This document shows, piece by piece, positions 10,141 through 18,185 of a stretch of 64,000 nucleotides of DNA. Origin of the DNA: Methylophilus sp. 5 (GTDB lineage Bacteria; Pseudomonadota; Gammaproteobacteria; Burkholderiales; Methylophilaceae); assembly GCF_000515275.1 (NCBI RefSeq), contig NZ_KI911560.1, positions 1,488,001-1,552,000 on the forward strand, written 5' to 3'. The position numbers were made by a program, and so were the translations under genes. Within the stretch, counting starts at the first letter, position 1, and the number at the start of each line of letters is the position of its first letter. Under the pieces are notes generated by a model, which made no database searches, was not told where the DNA came from, and was given only the letters and a program-made list of their open reading frames with translations.

Positions 10141-10833
10141 ATGGCAATCAAAATCGACAAAAAAATCACCGCCTACAAACTGGTGACCGATGAAGACAAA
10201 AAAGCAGCCGAGGCCGCACAAGCGCCTGTCACAAACATTATTCAAATGGGTGAGCCATTGAGCCGCCCAGACATGCTCGTAGGCAACACCTACAAAATCA
10301 AAACGCCGGTGACCGAGCACGCGCTCTACATCACCATCAACGACGTCATTATGAACCAAGGCACGCCACAAGAGCACCGCCGCCCGTTCGAGATCTTCAT
10401 CAACTCCAAAAACATGGAGCACTTCCAGTGGATAGTCGCACTGACCCGCGTCATGTCCGCCGTGTTCCGTAAGGGTGGCGATGTCACCTTTTTGGTGGAG
10501 GAGCTCAAAAGCGTATTCGAGCCTAGCGGCGGCTACTTTAAAAAAGGCGGCAAGTTTGTGCCTAGCTTGGTGGCCGAGATTGGTGAAGTGGTAGAAAAAC
10601 ACCTGCAAGAAATCGGCATGCTGAAAAAACCGGGTTTAGACGAACACCAGCAAAAACTGGTAGAAGAGAAAAAAGCCGAATATCTCGAAAAACACGCCAA
10701 ATCAGGTGACGAATCAAACGACGAGGGCTTTCCAAAAGGCGCGCAGCTTTGTAAAAAGTGTAATACCAAAGCCAGCATCTTAATGGATGGATGTATGACT
10801 TGCTTGAATTGTGGGGATAGTAAGTGCGGCTAA
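10141..10833 (+). CDS. nrdJb: NrdJb, C-terminal subunit of split class II ribonucleotide reductase
   Basis: This 230-residue protein matches the length and layout of Pseudomonas NrdJb: a TSCPD-type domain (residues ~60-150) and a C-terminal Cys-rich tail. The tail has LCKKC, then CMTCLNCGDSKCG at the very end. It is the part that passes electrons from thioredoxin to the active-site disulfide. It needs NrdJa, the upstream gene, to make a complete enzyme. The start follows GGGAGAACAAC. An unrelated restriction-modification operon begins only 19 bp after its stop codon. Confidence 0.85.
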   Translation: MAIKIDKKITAYKLVTDEDKKAAEAAQAPVTNIIQMGEPLSRPDMLVGNTYKIKTPVTEHALYITINDVIMNQGTPQEHRRPFEIFINSKNMEHFQWIVALTRVMSAVFRKGGDVTFLVEELKSVFEPSGGYFKKGGKFVPSLVAEIGEVVEKHLQEIGMLKKPGLDEHQQKLVEEKKAEYLEKHAKSGDESNDEGFPKGAQLCKKCNTKASILMDGCMTCLNCGDSKCG

Positions 10834-10852
10834 TAAGCCTCATAATCCAATA

Positions 10853-12115
10853 ATGGCTTATCAACATAATGAAATATATCAATCTCTAGTTACATCTCTC
10901 TTAAATAACTTTCCAGAGGTTGATACTAGTGAAGTGAATGCGATCGCAACACATTGGTTGCAGTCGCAGTCAACTTCTGTTCCCTTTTTATCACTAGAAA
11001 TCAGAGAGTACTTTCAGAAGATCACTTCTTTTGCTGCTCAAGGTATCACACCGAAAAATGTGATTGAGCAGAAATCTGCACCATACCAATACTCTATCCC
11101 AGTCATTTGGGGAGATATTCCATTTTATAAAAGCGAAATAAATCAAAAATTCACATTTATTGATTTATTTGCTGGTATAGGGGGATTCCGGTTAGCAATG
11201 CAAGCAAGTGGAGGTAAGTGTCTTTTTAGTAGCGAATGGGACTCTTATGCTAAAAGAACTTACGAAGCAAACTTTGGTGAAGTGCCGTTCGGTGATATCA
11301 AAAAAATAGATGAGAAACAGATCCCAGAGCATGATGTCTTATGTGCTGGTTTTCCTTGCCAGCCATTTAGCCTTGCAGGCGTATCAGCTAGGTCATCATT
11401 AAATACTGCACATGGTTTTGCTTGTGAAACACAAGGGACACTTTTTTTTGACATTATTAGAATTGTCAAACAAAAGCGCCCAAAAGTGCTGTTCTTAGAG
11501 AATGTTAAAAATTTAGTAAATCACGATAAAGGAAATACATTTTCGATCATAAAAGAATCAATAGAAGCATTAGGGTATAGCTTTGCTTACAAAGTTTATG
11601 ATGCGAGTCCCCTTGTTCCACAAAAGCGAGAGCGTTGTTACATGGTGTGCTTAAGGGACTCAAAAGAAAAATTTAATTTTCCTGAAATATCAGGACCTAG
11701 CAAGCTTTTAAGGTCCATATTAGATGAAAACGTTGATGATAGCTTCACAATTTCAGATAGATTGTGGCAGGGGCATCAAAGAAGAACCGAAAAGAATTTA
11801 GCTCGAGGAGCTGGCTTTACTGCCTTTTGCGCTGATATTAATAAGCCGTCTAACACATTGGTTGCTAGATATGGGAAAGACGGAAAAGAGTGTTTAATCC
11901 CACAGGAAAATAAAAATCCGAGAATGTTAACTCCAAGAGAGTGCGCAAGGTTACAAGGATTCCCTGAAGAATTTAAGATTGTTGTTGCAAAAACTGCAGC
12001 GTATCGTCAGTTCGGTAACTCTGTGGCTGTGCCAGTAGTAACGAAGATAGCAGAAAAAATAACAGAATATTTGAATGGAACGATGAATGAAGTTTGGGCT
12101 GGCGCAGAGTCGTAA
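10853..12115 (+). CDS. DNA (cytosine-5) methyltransferase of a restriction-modification system
   Basis: The enzyme methylates cytosine at C5 in a specific DNA site and protects the host from the paired nuclease. The 420-residue protein has the family motifs in order: FIDLFAGIGG (AdoMet, residue ~100), GFPCQPFS (catalytic Cys), ENVKNL, PQKRER, a short target-recognition region and FGNSVAVPV. About 95 residues precede motif I, an extension that could be regulatory, as in some methyltransferases that repress their own operon. ATG 10853 is chosen over GTG 10811, which lies inside nrdJb. The coding sequence is clearly richer in AT than its neighbours, suggesting transfer. The recognition site cannot be read from sequence. 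Confidence 0.92.
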   Translation: MAYQHNEIYQSLVTSLLNNFPEVDTSEVNAIATHWLQSQSTSVPFLSLEIREYFQKITSFAAQGITPKNVIEQKSAPYQYSIPVIWGDIPFYKSEINQKFTFIDLFAGIGGFRLAMQASGGKCLFSSEWDSYAKRTYEANFGEVPFGDIKKIDEKQIPEHDVLCAGFPCQPFSLAGVSARSSLNTAHGFACETQGTLFFDIIRIVKQKRPKVLFLENVKNLVNHDKGNTFSIIKESIEALGYSFAYKVYDASPLVPQKRERCYMVCLRDSKEKFNFPEISGPSKLLRSILDENVDDSFTISDRLWQGHQRRTEKNLARGAGFTAFCADINKPSNTLVARYGKDGKECLIPQENKNPRMLTPRECARLQGFPEEFKIVVAKTAAYRQFGNSVAVPVVTKIAEKITEYLNGTMNEVWAGAES

Positions 12116-12923
12116 ATTTGGCACCCTTAAAGGGGCATATTCGTTAGTAACCGAAAGAGAATATTATGACTCCCAAGTAACCTTGACCGATTATGAGGCG
12201 GATTTGATACTGTCTTATTTCGGTGCTGATAACATTCATGTCGGTAATAAGACTTCTGACCCTGTAAAAGCATCGAAGACCTTTAGACTGTTTCCAGAAG
12301 GAAAACCTGTTAATCTGAATTTAGTGTTTCCTAAGCCTCACAAGTCGGAATTGAGGTTGTATCTATCAAAAAAAGCAGGTTTTAAACCAGCTGCTGGTGA
12401 TGTCTGGTTTATTTTTATTAATGATGGTGGTTTATGGTTAGGATCTTTATCCGAGCTTGCGTGGAGATTGGAGTCGTCAGAACTTAAGCAAGATGATTTT
12501 GATGATATTTATCAGGCTTCCGTAAATCAGGGGATTGAAATAAAGACAACAACGCTCAAAGAGCGAGACATATACAAACGAGATAAACGCGTTGCTCTAC
12601 AACGCTTGAACGAGTCAGGCTATATTTGTGAGTTTGATAAGACTCATCAGTTGTTCATCTCAAGATTTTCAAAGAAACCTTATATTGAAATACACCATTT
12701 GATCCCGATGAGTTTGCAAGGGCAATTTAAAACATCCCTGGACACAGTGGAAAATGTATTTTGTTTATGTCCTTACTGTCATAGAGCGGTTCACCATGCT
12801 GAAGATAAGTTGGCTGGTAAAATAGTTGATCAACTCTCCTCTAAAAGAGGTGTCCTGGATAGTTACTCTATTGATAAAAAAGACTTGCTCAGTTACTACG
12901 CATTGGAAGATATTGATAAATAA
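12087..12923 (+). CDS. HNH restriction endonuclease (partner of the C5 methyltransferase)
   Basis: This 278-residue protein ends in an HNH nuclease domain (residues ~195-245): IEIHHLIPM gives the first His, TVENVFCLC the Asn, and CPYCHRAVHH the Cys pair and last His. The N-terminal ~150 residues match no family I recognise, but they contain a region rich in aromatic residues (GDVWFIFINDGGLWLG) that could bind DNA. It overlaps the methyltransferase gene by 29 nt, so the two are co-transcribed. Function as a type II restriction enzyme is inferred from this pairing. Base composition is AT-rich like that of its partner. Confidence 0.82.
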   Translation: MKFGLAQSRKFGTLKGAYSLVTEREYYDSQVTLTDYEADLILSYFGADNIHVGNKTSDPVKASKTFRLFPEGKPVNLNLVFPKPHKSELRLYLSKKAGFKPAAGDVWFIFINDGGLWLGSLSELAWRLESSELKQDDFDDIYQASVNQGIEIKTTTLKERDIYKRDKRVALQRLNESGYICEFDKTHQLFISRFSKKPYIEIHHLIPMSLQGQFKTSLDTVENVFCLCPYCHRAVHHAEDKLAGKIVDQLSSKRGVLDSYSIDKKDLLSYYALEDIDK

Positions 12924-12944
12924 TTGGGGTTAGCAAAGCGTAAA

Positions 12945-13724
12945 TCAATCCTCACAGAAGCCTGACACCAATCCTTGCAAAATCTCCCCCGTTGCCGAGT
13001 TCTGCACAAAAGCTACAACGTTGAGATCACGCTGCTTCCAGCCTGGTTGAAGTTGAATATCATGACTTTCATTTATTTTTCCATCCGCCCCCACCTTAAA
13101 CGGCCCTAACCACTGGCGCACGACATAATCATGGTGCAATAGCTCGCCACGGTTTTCACCTGCATTGACGGTGGATTGCAGGTTGTTTTCTTGTAGCGCG
13201 AGGTAATAGACGAATGGCCCTGCCTCGGCGGTTTTGATGTTTGTGGCTACTTGTACTGACTTAGCTGTTTGTACGTTGACTGTCAGCCGAATCTCGGCTT
13301 TGGCAGGCATGCGATTAATGCTGGCGACTTCACTCTTAAAGCGCGCATCACTTAACCAACTGCGAGTATCCTGACCATTAATCGCGAGTTGCGGGGTATA
13401 CACGCCGCGTGCATGCCCTGTGGTGGCCATTTCACGTTGCCGATTGGCAAATTCTGGGTTGGCAAAGTTGTCTTTCCAGCCGATGTAATCCCAATAATCC
13501 ACATGCAACGCAATCGGCACGATGTTGCCAATGGGTTTACTTTGATTTTTAAGGCGGCTTAACCATTGGTCGGCGGGTGGGCAGCTACTGCAGCCTTCTG
13601 AGGTGTAGAGCTCAACCAAGGCATTGGTTTGCGGGCCACTGACGGCGCTGCATTGCTGTTGTGCGATGGCGTTTGACGCAAACACGATTGCGCACAAAGC
13701 GGTTAGCAGAGATTGTTGTTTCAT
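12945..13724 (-). CDS. DUF1223 secreted thioredoxin-like protein
   Basis: This 259-residue protein has a signal peptide (residues 1-21, ending NAIA-QQ) and the DUF1223 pattern LVELYTSEGCSSCPPADQWL, where CSSC is a thioredoxin-fold redox site. Other family features seen are LHVDYWDYIGW, ARGVYTPQLAINGQ and a C-terminal beta-sandwich part. It is expected in the periplasm. The function is not established; the CxxC site suggests thiol chemistry. It converges on the restriction gene with 21 bp between stops. Confidence 0.85.
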   Translation of the reverse strand: MKQQSLLTALCAIVFASNAIAQQQCSAVSGPQTNALVELYTSEGCSSCPPADQWLSRLKNQSKPIGNIVPIALHVDYWDYIGWKDNFANPEFANRQREMATTGHARGVYTPQLAINGQDTRSWLSDARFKSEVASINRMPAKAEIRLTVNVQTAKSVQVATNIKTAEAGPFVYYLALQENNLQSTVNAGENRGELLHHDYVVRQWLGPFKVGADGKINESHDIQLQPGWKQRDLNVVAFVQNSATGEILQGLVSGFCED

Positions 13725-13833
13725 GACGACACTCCATCAGTTGGCTGGAGTGGATTGGTCGTGGCAGTTGTTGATGCCTTACACGTATTCCTGCTGGTAT
13801 CGAAAGGCGTGAATCACTCGATGCATAACCTAC

Positions 13834-14583
13834 TTAACACCCATGCAATTGGTTGCTTTTACATTGCGCGGCTAATTGGGTAGCAGCGGTCTTTTGTTCC
13901 TCCGTCATTTGCGCCAAAAGATAATTAAGCATTTTGGTATGGCGATTAATAAAGCGTTTGTCTTCGTTTTGCGTCGCCAGCATTAACCACATCGCCGCTT
14001 TCACCGTATCTTGTTCAACGCCTGCGCCTTGTTGGTAGAGTTGGGCCATATAGCCTTGGGCTTCGCTATTGTTGTTGCTCGCGGCCAGGCTTAACCATTG
14101 CACTGCGGCGGGCAGGTCTTGTGCGATCACGTCACCCCTAAAGTACAACATACCTAAATTGAGTTGCGATTTCACATGGCCTTGTTTGGCCGCTTGCTCG
14201 TAATAGGTCACGGCTTGCGGGTAGCTGATACTTTGAATCTGCCGCTGAAACACCAATGCGCCGAGCGTATATTGCGCTTCTTTGTAACCGAGGTCGGCCG
14301 ACTTGGTGTACCACTTGACCGCTTCGTCCAGGTTTTTAGCAACGCCGTCGCCATCTTGGTACATCAGGCCTAAGTTGTAGCAGGCTTTGGCATCGTTTTG
14401 ATTAGCGAGTGATAAATAAATGGCGTGGGCTGCGGCATAGTCTTTTTCGGCGAGTTTTTGCTTGGCTTCTTCTAGCGTGTTTGCTTGCGTCAGGCTCGTT
14501 GATAGCAGGGCGCACAACATCAAACCAGTGAATATCGTTCTGGATACTAAACCAGCCAAACTCATTTTCGCTGCGGGTCTCAT
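13834..14583 (-). CDS. Secreted Sel1-like repeat (TPR) protein
   Basis: This 249-residue protein has a signal peptide (LMLCALLSTSLTQA) and about four Sel1-type repeats. The repeats are marked by AKACYNLGLMYQDGDGVAKN, EAQYTLGALVF, SQLNLGMLYFRGDV and EAQGYMAQLYQQGAGV, each followed by AVKWY/AVQWL/AAMWL helices. Such solenoids mediate protein-protein contacts, often at the envelope. ATG 14583 has AAGGAG five bases upstream and is preferred to the ATG at 14607. The partner is unknown. Confidence 0.82.
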   Translation of the reverse strand: MRPAAKMSLAGLVSRTIFTGLMLCALLSTSLTQANTLEEAKQKLAEKDYAAAHAIYLSLANQNDAKACYNLGLMYQDGDGVAKNLDEAVKWYTKSADLGYKEAQYTLGALVFQRQIQSISYPQAVTYYEQAAKQGHVKSQLNLGMLYFRGDVIAQDLPAAVQWLSLAASNNNSEAQGYMAQLYQQGAGVEQDTVKAAMWLMLATQNEDKRFINRHTKMLNYLLAQMTEEQKTAATQLAAQCKSNQLHGC

Positions 14584-14621
14584 GGCTGCTCCTTGCGAAA
14601 AACGCATATTTTAAAATAAAC

Positions 14622-14644
14622 AAAAGCCGCGATTTGCGGCTTTT
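14622..14644 (-). terminator. Bidirectional rho-independent terminator
   Basis: AAAAGCCGC-gattt-GCGGCTTTT is flanked by T-rich sequence on both strands. It lies just after the stop of the toxin-antitoxin operon and before the start of the Sel1 gene, both minus-strand, so it separates the two units. Confidence 0.8.
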
Positions 14645-14645
14645 T

Positions 14646-14897
14646 TTAGTCCAAAAGTTCATCTCCGGCTTGTGGCGGCAGGCCACCTTGGCGGTTGAGT
14701 AAGTCCAGAGCGGCTTGCACATTGCCATTTTTAGCCCGCTCTACAAAGTATTCAGCTGTTTTCATGGCCGCTAACTTTTCAGCGACAGCGGTGACAATAA
14801 ACTGGTTTATCGAGCTACCATCTTTTTGAGCCACTTGTTCGACTGACTGTTTGAGCGATGTGGGGATGCGCAAAGCGTAATTGCTATTGGTGCCCAT
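14646..14897 (-). CDS. Antitoxin-like protein (ribbon-helix-helix type) of a PIN toxin-antitoxin pair
   Basis: This 83-residue protein contains YALRIPTSLKQSVEQVA and DGSSINQFIVTAVAEKL, the strand and helices expected of an Arc/HicB-like ribbon-helix-helix DNA-binding domain. The C-terminal part (residues ~55-83) would bind the toxin. It overlaps the upstream PIN-domain gene by 14 nt, so toxin precedes antitoxin, the reverse of the more common order. It probably binds the palindrome at the operon start. Family assignment is by motif and context. Confidence 0.75.
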   Translation of the reverse strand: MGTNSNYALRIPTSLKQSVEQVAQKDGSSINQFIVTAVAEKLAAMKTAEYFVERAKNGNVQAALDLLNRQGGLPPQAGDELLD

Positions 14898-15315
14898 GGG
14901 TTAGCTCCTTTAAAAACTGGTTTGGTTGCATGAGTGTGATTTGAAACTTTTGTGGTGCAAGTGCAAAGTCGGCCAAGTTGAAAGTCACAATCGTTTTGGC
15001 ATTTGCATTCATAGCGACCTCTAGCACCATATCATCTGCCGGATCACGCAGCTGTGGCCGCCATAAATAAAAAATCTCTATGGGGTTCATTTTGTCAGCC
15101 AACGTATCCAAAAACTGAATAATTTGTGCTGACGTCAAGCCAATCGCTTTTACTTGCGAGTCTCTCAATAACACTGATTCGTACTCAAGAAATAACGGAA
15201 CGCTCACACAAGGCCGGATTTCGTTACGCAAAACTTTGCGTAAAATTTCAGCTGAAGCGCCGCTTGGGCTGCGTAGCCCTGCAACAATGATATTGGTGTC
15301 CAGAACAAAAGCCAT
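14884..15315 (-). CDS. PIN-domain toxin (putative ribonuclease)
   Basis: This 143-residue PIN-domain protein of the putative toxin-antitoxin type begins MAFVLDTNIIVAGL (first acidic residue). It continues with FLEYESVL (second), DPADDMVLEVAM (third acidic cluster) and AKTIVTFNLADF (last). These acidic residues would bind metal for RNA cleavage. I chose ATG 15315 because it begins directly at the conserved MAFVLDTN. The longer frame from 15354 adds residues not seen in the family. The antitoxin gene follows with a 14-nt overlap. Confidence 0.85.
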   Translation of the reverse strand: MAFVLDTNIIVAGLRSPSGASAEILRKVLRNEIRPCVSVPLFLEYESVLLRDSQVKAIGLTSAQIIQFLDTLADKMNPIEIFYLWRPQLRDPADDMVLEVAMNANAKTIVTFNLADFALAPQKFQITLMQPNQFLKELTHGHQ

Positions 15316-15329
15316 ATTGCATGCAATAT
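15314..15329 (-). promoter_or_regulatory. Perfect 16-bp palindrome at the toxin start, candidate operator
   Basis: ATATTGCATGCAATAT is a perfect 16-bp palindrome overlapping the ATG of the PIN toxin gene. Ribbon-helix-helix antitoxins usually repress their own operon through such sites. Its core TGCATGCA also occurs twice before the second PIN toxin-antitoxin operon. Confidence 0.6.
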
Positions 15330-15393
15330 TACGCCCAAGCCTTTTATATTTCAATGGACTGTGAGAGTAACCTTGAAATGAGACGCTACTAAA

Positions 15394-16263
15394 TCACGCC
15401 AAGCCCATCCATCGCGTTGCGCCACGTGCCGAGGCAAGTACTGCTTGTTGGTAGGTGGCGGTGGCTGGCAGATGGTCGGCAAGCTGGTGTAGCGAGTGAT
15501 AGCCGGGGTCTAAGCGGACATCTTTTTCGCGGAAGATGCTGTGCTCTTGGGCATAGGTTTCCGCCAGCGCTCTGAGTGATTCGGCCAGTGGTTTGCTCGG
15601 GTCGCTAGGGGTAAAGTCACCTAGCAGCCATAGGTGCACATCTTCTTCCTCGGTATAGCCGTTTTTAGGGTCAGCGAGTTGATAGGCATGGGCGATTCTG
15701 GCCTGGTTTTCTACCTGTGCTGGGTCGCCATAGGCTACTTCAAAATATTTCACCGCCTGTGTTAACAACGAGGTCGGGCCATCAATCGGCACGTTGCCAA
15801 CGGCATAATAGCCAGCAATCGCGCGAACGCTTTGCAAATGGTGCTCTTTGCCCACAAAGTGGATGGTTTCACCGCTGGCTTGTAACGCTTTAATGCCAGC
15901 CGCCATGTCTTTAGTGGCGGCGTAAATGAGCGCGGCATAGCTAGGGGCGGAATGGTTGCCAGCATTTTTGCGGGCCAGGCTGTAGTTGATCATGGCCGTG
16001 CCATTGTTATACAACTCCATTGCGCTGGTGGCGGCCACGTCGCCTTGCGCATCCAGCACCACAGAAACCGCCATTTTGGTGCCGTTGTCATTACCGCCCG
16101 CCAACGCTGCAAGCCAGTTTTGCAATTGCTCGGCTGGCCATTCTGGGTATTGTTCTTTAGCCAGTGCAAACACCTGCGGCAACAGCCTAGTTTGTTCTGG
16201 CACGCTGAGATTTTGTAGCCGTGCGGTTGTGTAGGTTGGCGGCAGGGTGAAGTCGTAGGGCAT
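15394..16263 (-). CDS. Hypothetical protein, possibly GNAT-like fold
   Basis: I do not recognise this 289-residue protein. It is acidic and soluble, without a signal peptide or membrane segments. The middle (VSVVLDAQGDVAATSAMELY to HFVGKEHHLQSVRAIAGYYAVG) alternates beta strands and helices in a way that could suit an acetyltransferase-like fold, but no acetyl-CoA loop is clear. It is read alone on the minus strand between the toxin-antitoxin operon and the M48 protease. Codon use and composition look native. Confidence 0.6.
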   Translation of the reverse strand: MPYDFTLPPTYTTARLQNLSVPEQTRLLPQVFALAKEQYPEWPAEQLQNWLAALAGGNDNGTKMAVSVVLDAQGDVAATSAMELYNNGTAMINYSLARKNAGNHSAPSYAALIYAATKDMAAGIKALQASGETIHFVGKEHHLQSVRAIAGYYAVGNVPIDGPTSLLTQAVKYFEVAYGDPAQVENQARIAHAYQLADPKNGYTEEEDVHLWLLGDFTPSDPSKPLAESLRALAETYAQEHSIFREKDVRLDPGYHSLHQLADHLPATATYQQAVLASARGATRWMGLA

Positions 16264-16304
16264 GATGTTGAGTTCAGAGCAGCTTTTGTATTTAAAGCAT
16301 TTGT

Positions 16305-17630
16305 TTAGTTGCTGGCAGCAGATGCCTCAGTTTCTTCAGCAATTCTAATCTCCCCGCATTTATTCATCTTGGCCGTTGCACAGGCGTATTTGTCGGTCTG
16401 AGCTAACTCGCGCGCTTTCGCCATGTACAAATTACCCGCTTGATGATTCTGCATGCCGTATGCGGCTTGGGCCAAATAGTAGTAGGAGAGGTCAAACATG
16501 TAGTTGATGTTAACGACTTTATGCACCAGGCCGCGCCAATCTTGTTTGCTGTGCAGCGCTTTTAAATCACTGGTGTTCATATAAAACTTAAGCCCACAGG
16601 TTTCACATTTCATTTCTAGCGTGCCTGCCTTAAACGCTTCAAAATCGCTGGAATAAAAAGCAATGGCTTTGGCAGAGTCTATGGCTGGTGGATCAACCAG
16701 ACTAGATTTGCTTTCTTCAATCACCCTCACATTAGATGAGTTTTCCAGCCAGTCATTTTTGGTGGTGCGTACATAGTTGTACTTAGGTGTGTAATCGGCA
16801 TACACAGGCAACCGCTGCTCATAAATTTTTAGCATGGGTTCTTGCAGTGTTTTTAAGGCTTCGATGCGGTTGGGTGGTGACGGGTGGGTGCTTAAAAAGT
16901 CGCCTTTGCTTTTATTGCCAGTGGCCTCCATCATTTTTTCCCACAGCGTGACTGAGGCCGCCGGGTTGTAGCCCGCCTGTGCTGCAATCTCAATACCCAA
17001 TTTATCCGCCTCGGTTTCTGCACCGCGGCTGTTTGGCAGCGTGACAAAGGCGCCTCCAGCCAGAATGGCTAACTGATTGGCGGTTTGCACATTGTTATTA
17101 TTTTGTTGTTGCGTGCCGTTGCTTGATGCGGCGACAGCCACGGTGACTGTTGCGACGGCAATTTTGGTCAGAATATCGACCGACATTTTTTCTGCGGTGT
17201 GGTTAGCCAGTGCATGTGCAATTTCGTGGCCCATCACCTGCGCTAGCTCGTCGTCGGTTGGTTTGACCTTCTCAAGCAGGCCGGTATACACCGCCATTTT
17301 GCCGCCAGCCATGCAAAACGCATTAATTTCCTCTGATTCAACCACGTTGACTTGCCATTTCCACTTTTGCGATTCTGGCTTATACAACACCGCACGTTCG
17401 ACCAGCCGGTTGGTGATTTTTTGCACACGCTGATTCGTCTCCGCGTCACCACTCAGCTTTTTTTCTTTATCGTAAGCGTCAATCATCGAGCTATATAACG
17501 ACGAGCTTTTATTGATGGCCGTATCTTCAGAAACAATCATTAATTGCGATCTGCCGGTCATATTGTTAGTGACGCAACCTGATAGCAGCATGGAGCAAGC
17601 AAGAAAACACCCGACTGAAATAGCTTTCAT
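16305..17630 (-). CDS. M48 family metalloprotease, lipoprotein
   Basis: This is a 441-residue zinc metalloprotease of the M48 (BepA/LoiP-like) group, anchored as a lipoprotein by the lipobox LLSGC near residue 19. The catalytic site is HEIAH (residues ~150-154) with the third ligand in the downstream ETEADKLG motif; SSTHPSPPNR-like FLSTHPSPPNRIEAL follows. The C-terminal ~170 residues form an extra region with a CETCGLKF sequence, resembling a zinc or TPR-like appendage. Its likely role is envelope protein quality control. ATG 17630 is chosen because AAGG precedes it and the signal peptide then has normal length. Confidence 0.88.
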   Translation of the reverse strand: MKAISVGCFLACSMLLSGCVTNNMTGRSQLMIVSEDTAINKSSSLYSSMIDAYDKEKKLSGDAETNQRVQKITNRLVERAVLYKPESQKWKWQVNVVESEEINAFCMAGGKMAVYTGLLEKVKPTDDELAQVMGHEIAHALANHTAEKMSVDILTKIAVATVTVAVAASSNGTQQQNNNNVQTANQLAILAGGAFVTLPNSRGAETEADKLGIEIAAQAGYNPAASVTLWEKMMEATGNKSKGDFLSTHPSPPNRIEALKTLQEPMLKIYEQRLPVYADYTPKYNYVRTTKNDWLENSSNVRVIEESKSSLVDPPAIDSAKAIAFYSSDFEAFKAGTLEMKCETCGLKFYMNTSDLKALHSKQDWRGLVHKVVNINYMFDLSYYYLAQAAYGMQNHQAGNLYMAKARELAQTDKYACATAKMNKCGEIRIAEETEASAASN

Positions 17631-17845
17631 TTTTTTAAGCCTTATCAGCATTTTTTTACAACTATAACTAACTCTGATTGAAATTCAATGTATTCAATCA
17701 CCATAAGCGCATGTGACCTGCTTGCAAAAACTTATTTCAAAATAATTAAAAATAATTGTAAGGCGTTTGTATGCCGCCTGACTAAGGGTTGCAGTACACA
17801 TTTATTGATTTATTTTTTTGTTCATTGTTACTTTTAGGAGATGTT

Positions 17846-18115
17846 ATGAAAACGACTAACAAATTAGCTGCCGCTGCGCTTTTGGGCCTTTTTACTGCTT
17901 CTGTGATGACTGCTACACCAGCATTTGCCGGTGAGGATAGTAAATCTAGCTGTAATGGCAAAGATAACGCCAAGATGGAAAAAGCCAATTGCAAAACAGC
18001 AGATGGCAAAGAGAAGCATGCGTGTAAAGGCAAAAACTCTTGCAAAGGCCAGGGTGGCGATGGCAAAAATGCGTGTAAAGGCCATGGTTCTTGCGCCACT
18101 GACGGTAGCAAGTAA
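17846..18115 (+). CDS. bufA: Bufferin-type metallophore precursor (BufA2-like RiPP)
   Basis: This is an 89-residue precursor with a clear signal peptide (cleavage after AFA-28). The mature peptide is rich in Lys, Gly and Cys, with six Cys (36, 49, 60, 66, 77, 83). The block A-C-K-G-x-x-S-C occurs twice (59-66 and 76-83). In bufferins, an MNIO enzyme converts core cysteines into copper-binding heterocycles and the product buffers copper in the periplasm; this rests on published work on related systems. AGGAG lies just upstream of ATG 17846. The 194-bp upstream gap has TGTAAGG at 17757 inside a GGCG/CGCC inverted repeat, which may be an ECF-type promoter element; that is weak. Confidence 0.82.
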   Translation: MKTTNKLAAAALLGLFTASVMTATPAFAGEDSKSSCNGKDNAKMEKANCKTADGKEKHACKGKNSCKGQGGDGKNACKGHGSCATDGSK

Positions 18116-18140
18116 TTTAGAAATTATCATAACCAGACTC

Positions 18141-18170
18141 AAAAAGGCAGGGGCTTTGTCCTGCTTTTTT
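18141..18170 (+). terminator. Terminator-like hairpin between bufA and bufBC (attenuator candidate)
   Basis: AAAAAGGCAGG pairs with CCTGCTTTTTT (one bulged G) around a short loop, with T-run, in the 70-bp gap between precursor and enzyme genes. The enzyme gene has no evident own promoter, so partial readthrough would give much precursor and little enzyme, as is common in RiPP operons. Confidence 0.6.
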
Positions 18171-18185
18171 GATAGGAATTTTTAA

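Noticed and set aside
10811..10852. GTG start of the methyltransferase within nrdJb
   Set aside because: It overlaps nrdJb in another frame; ATG 10853 is a sound start.
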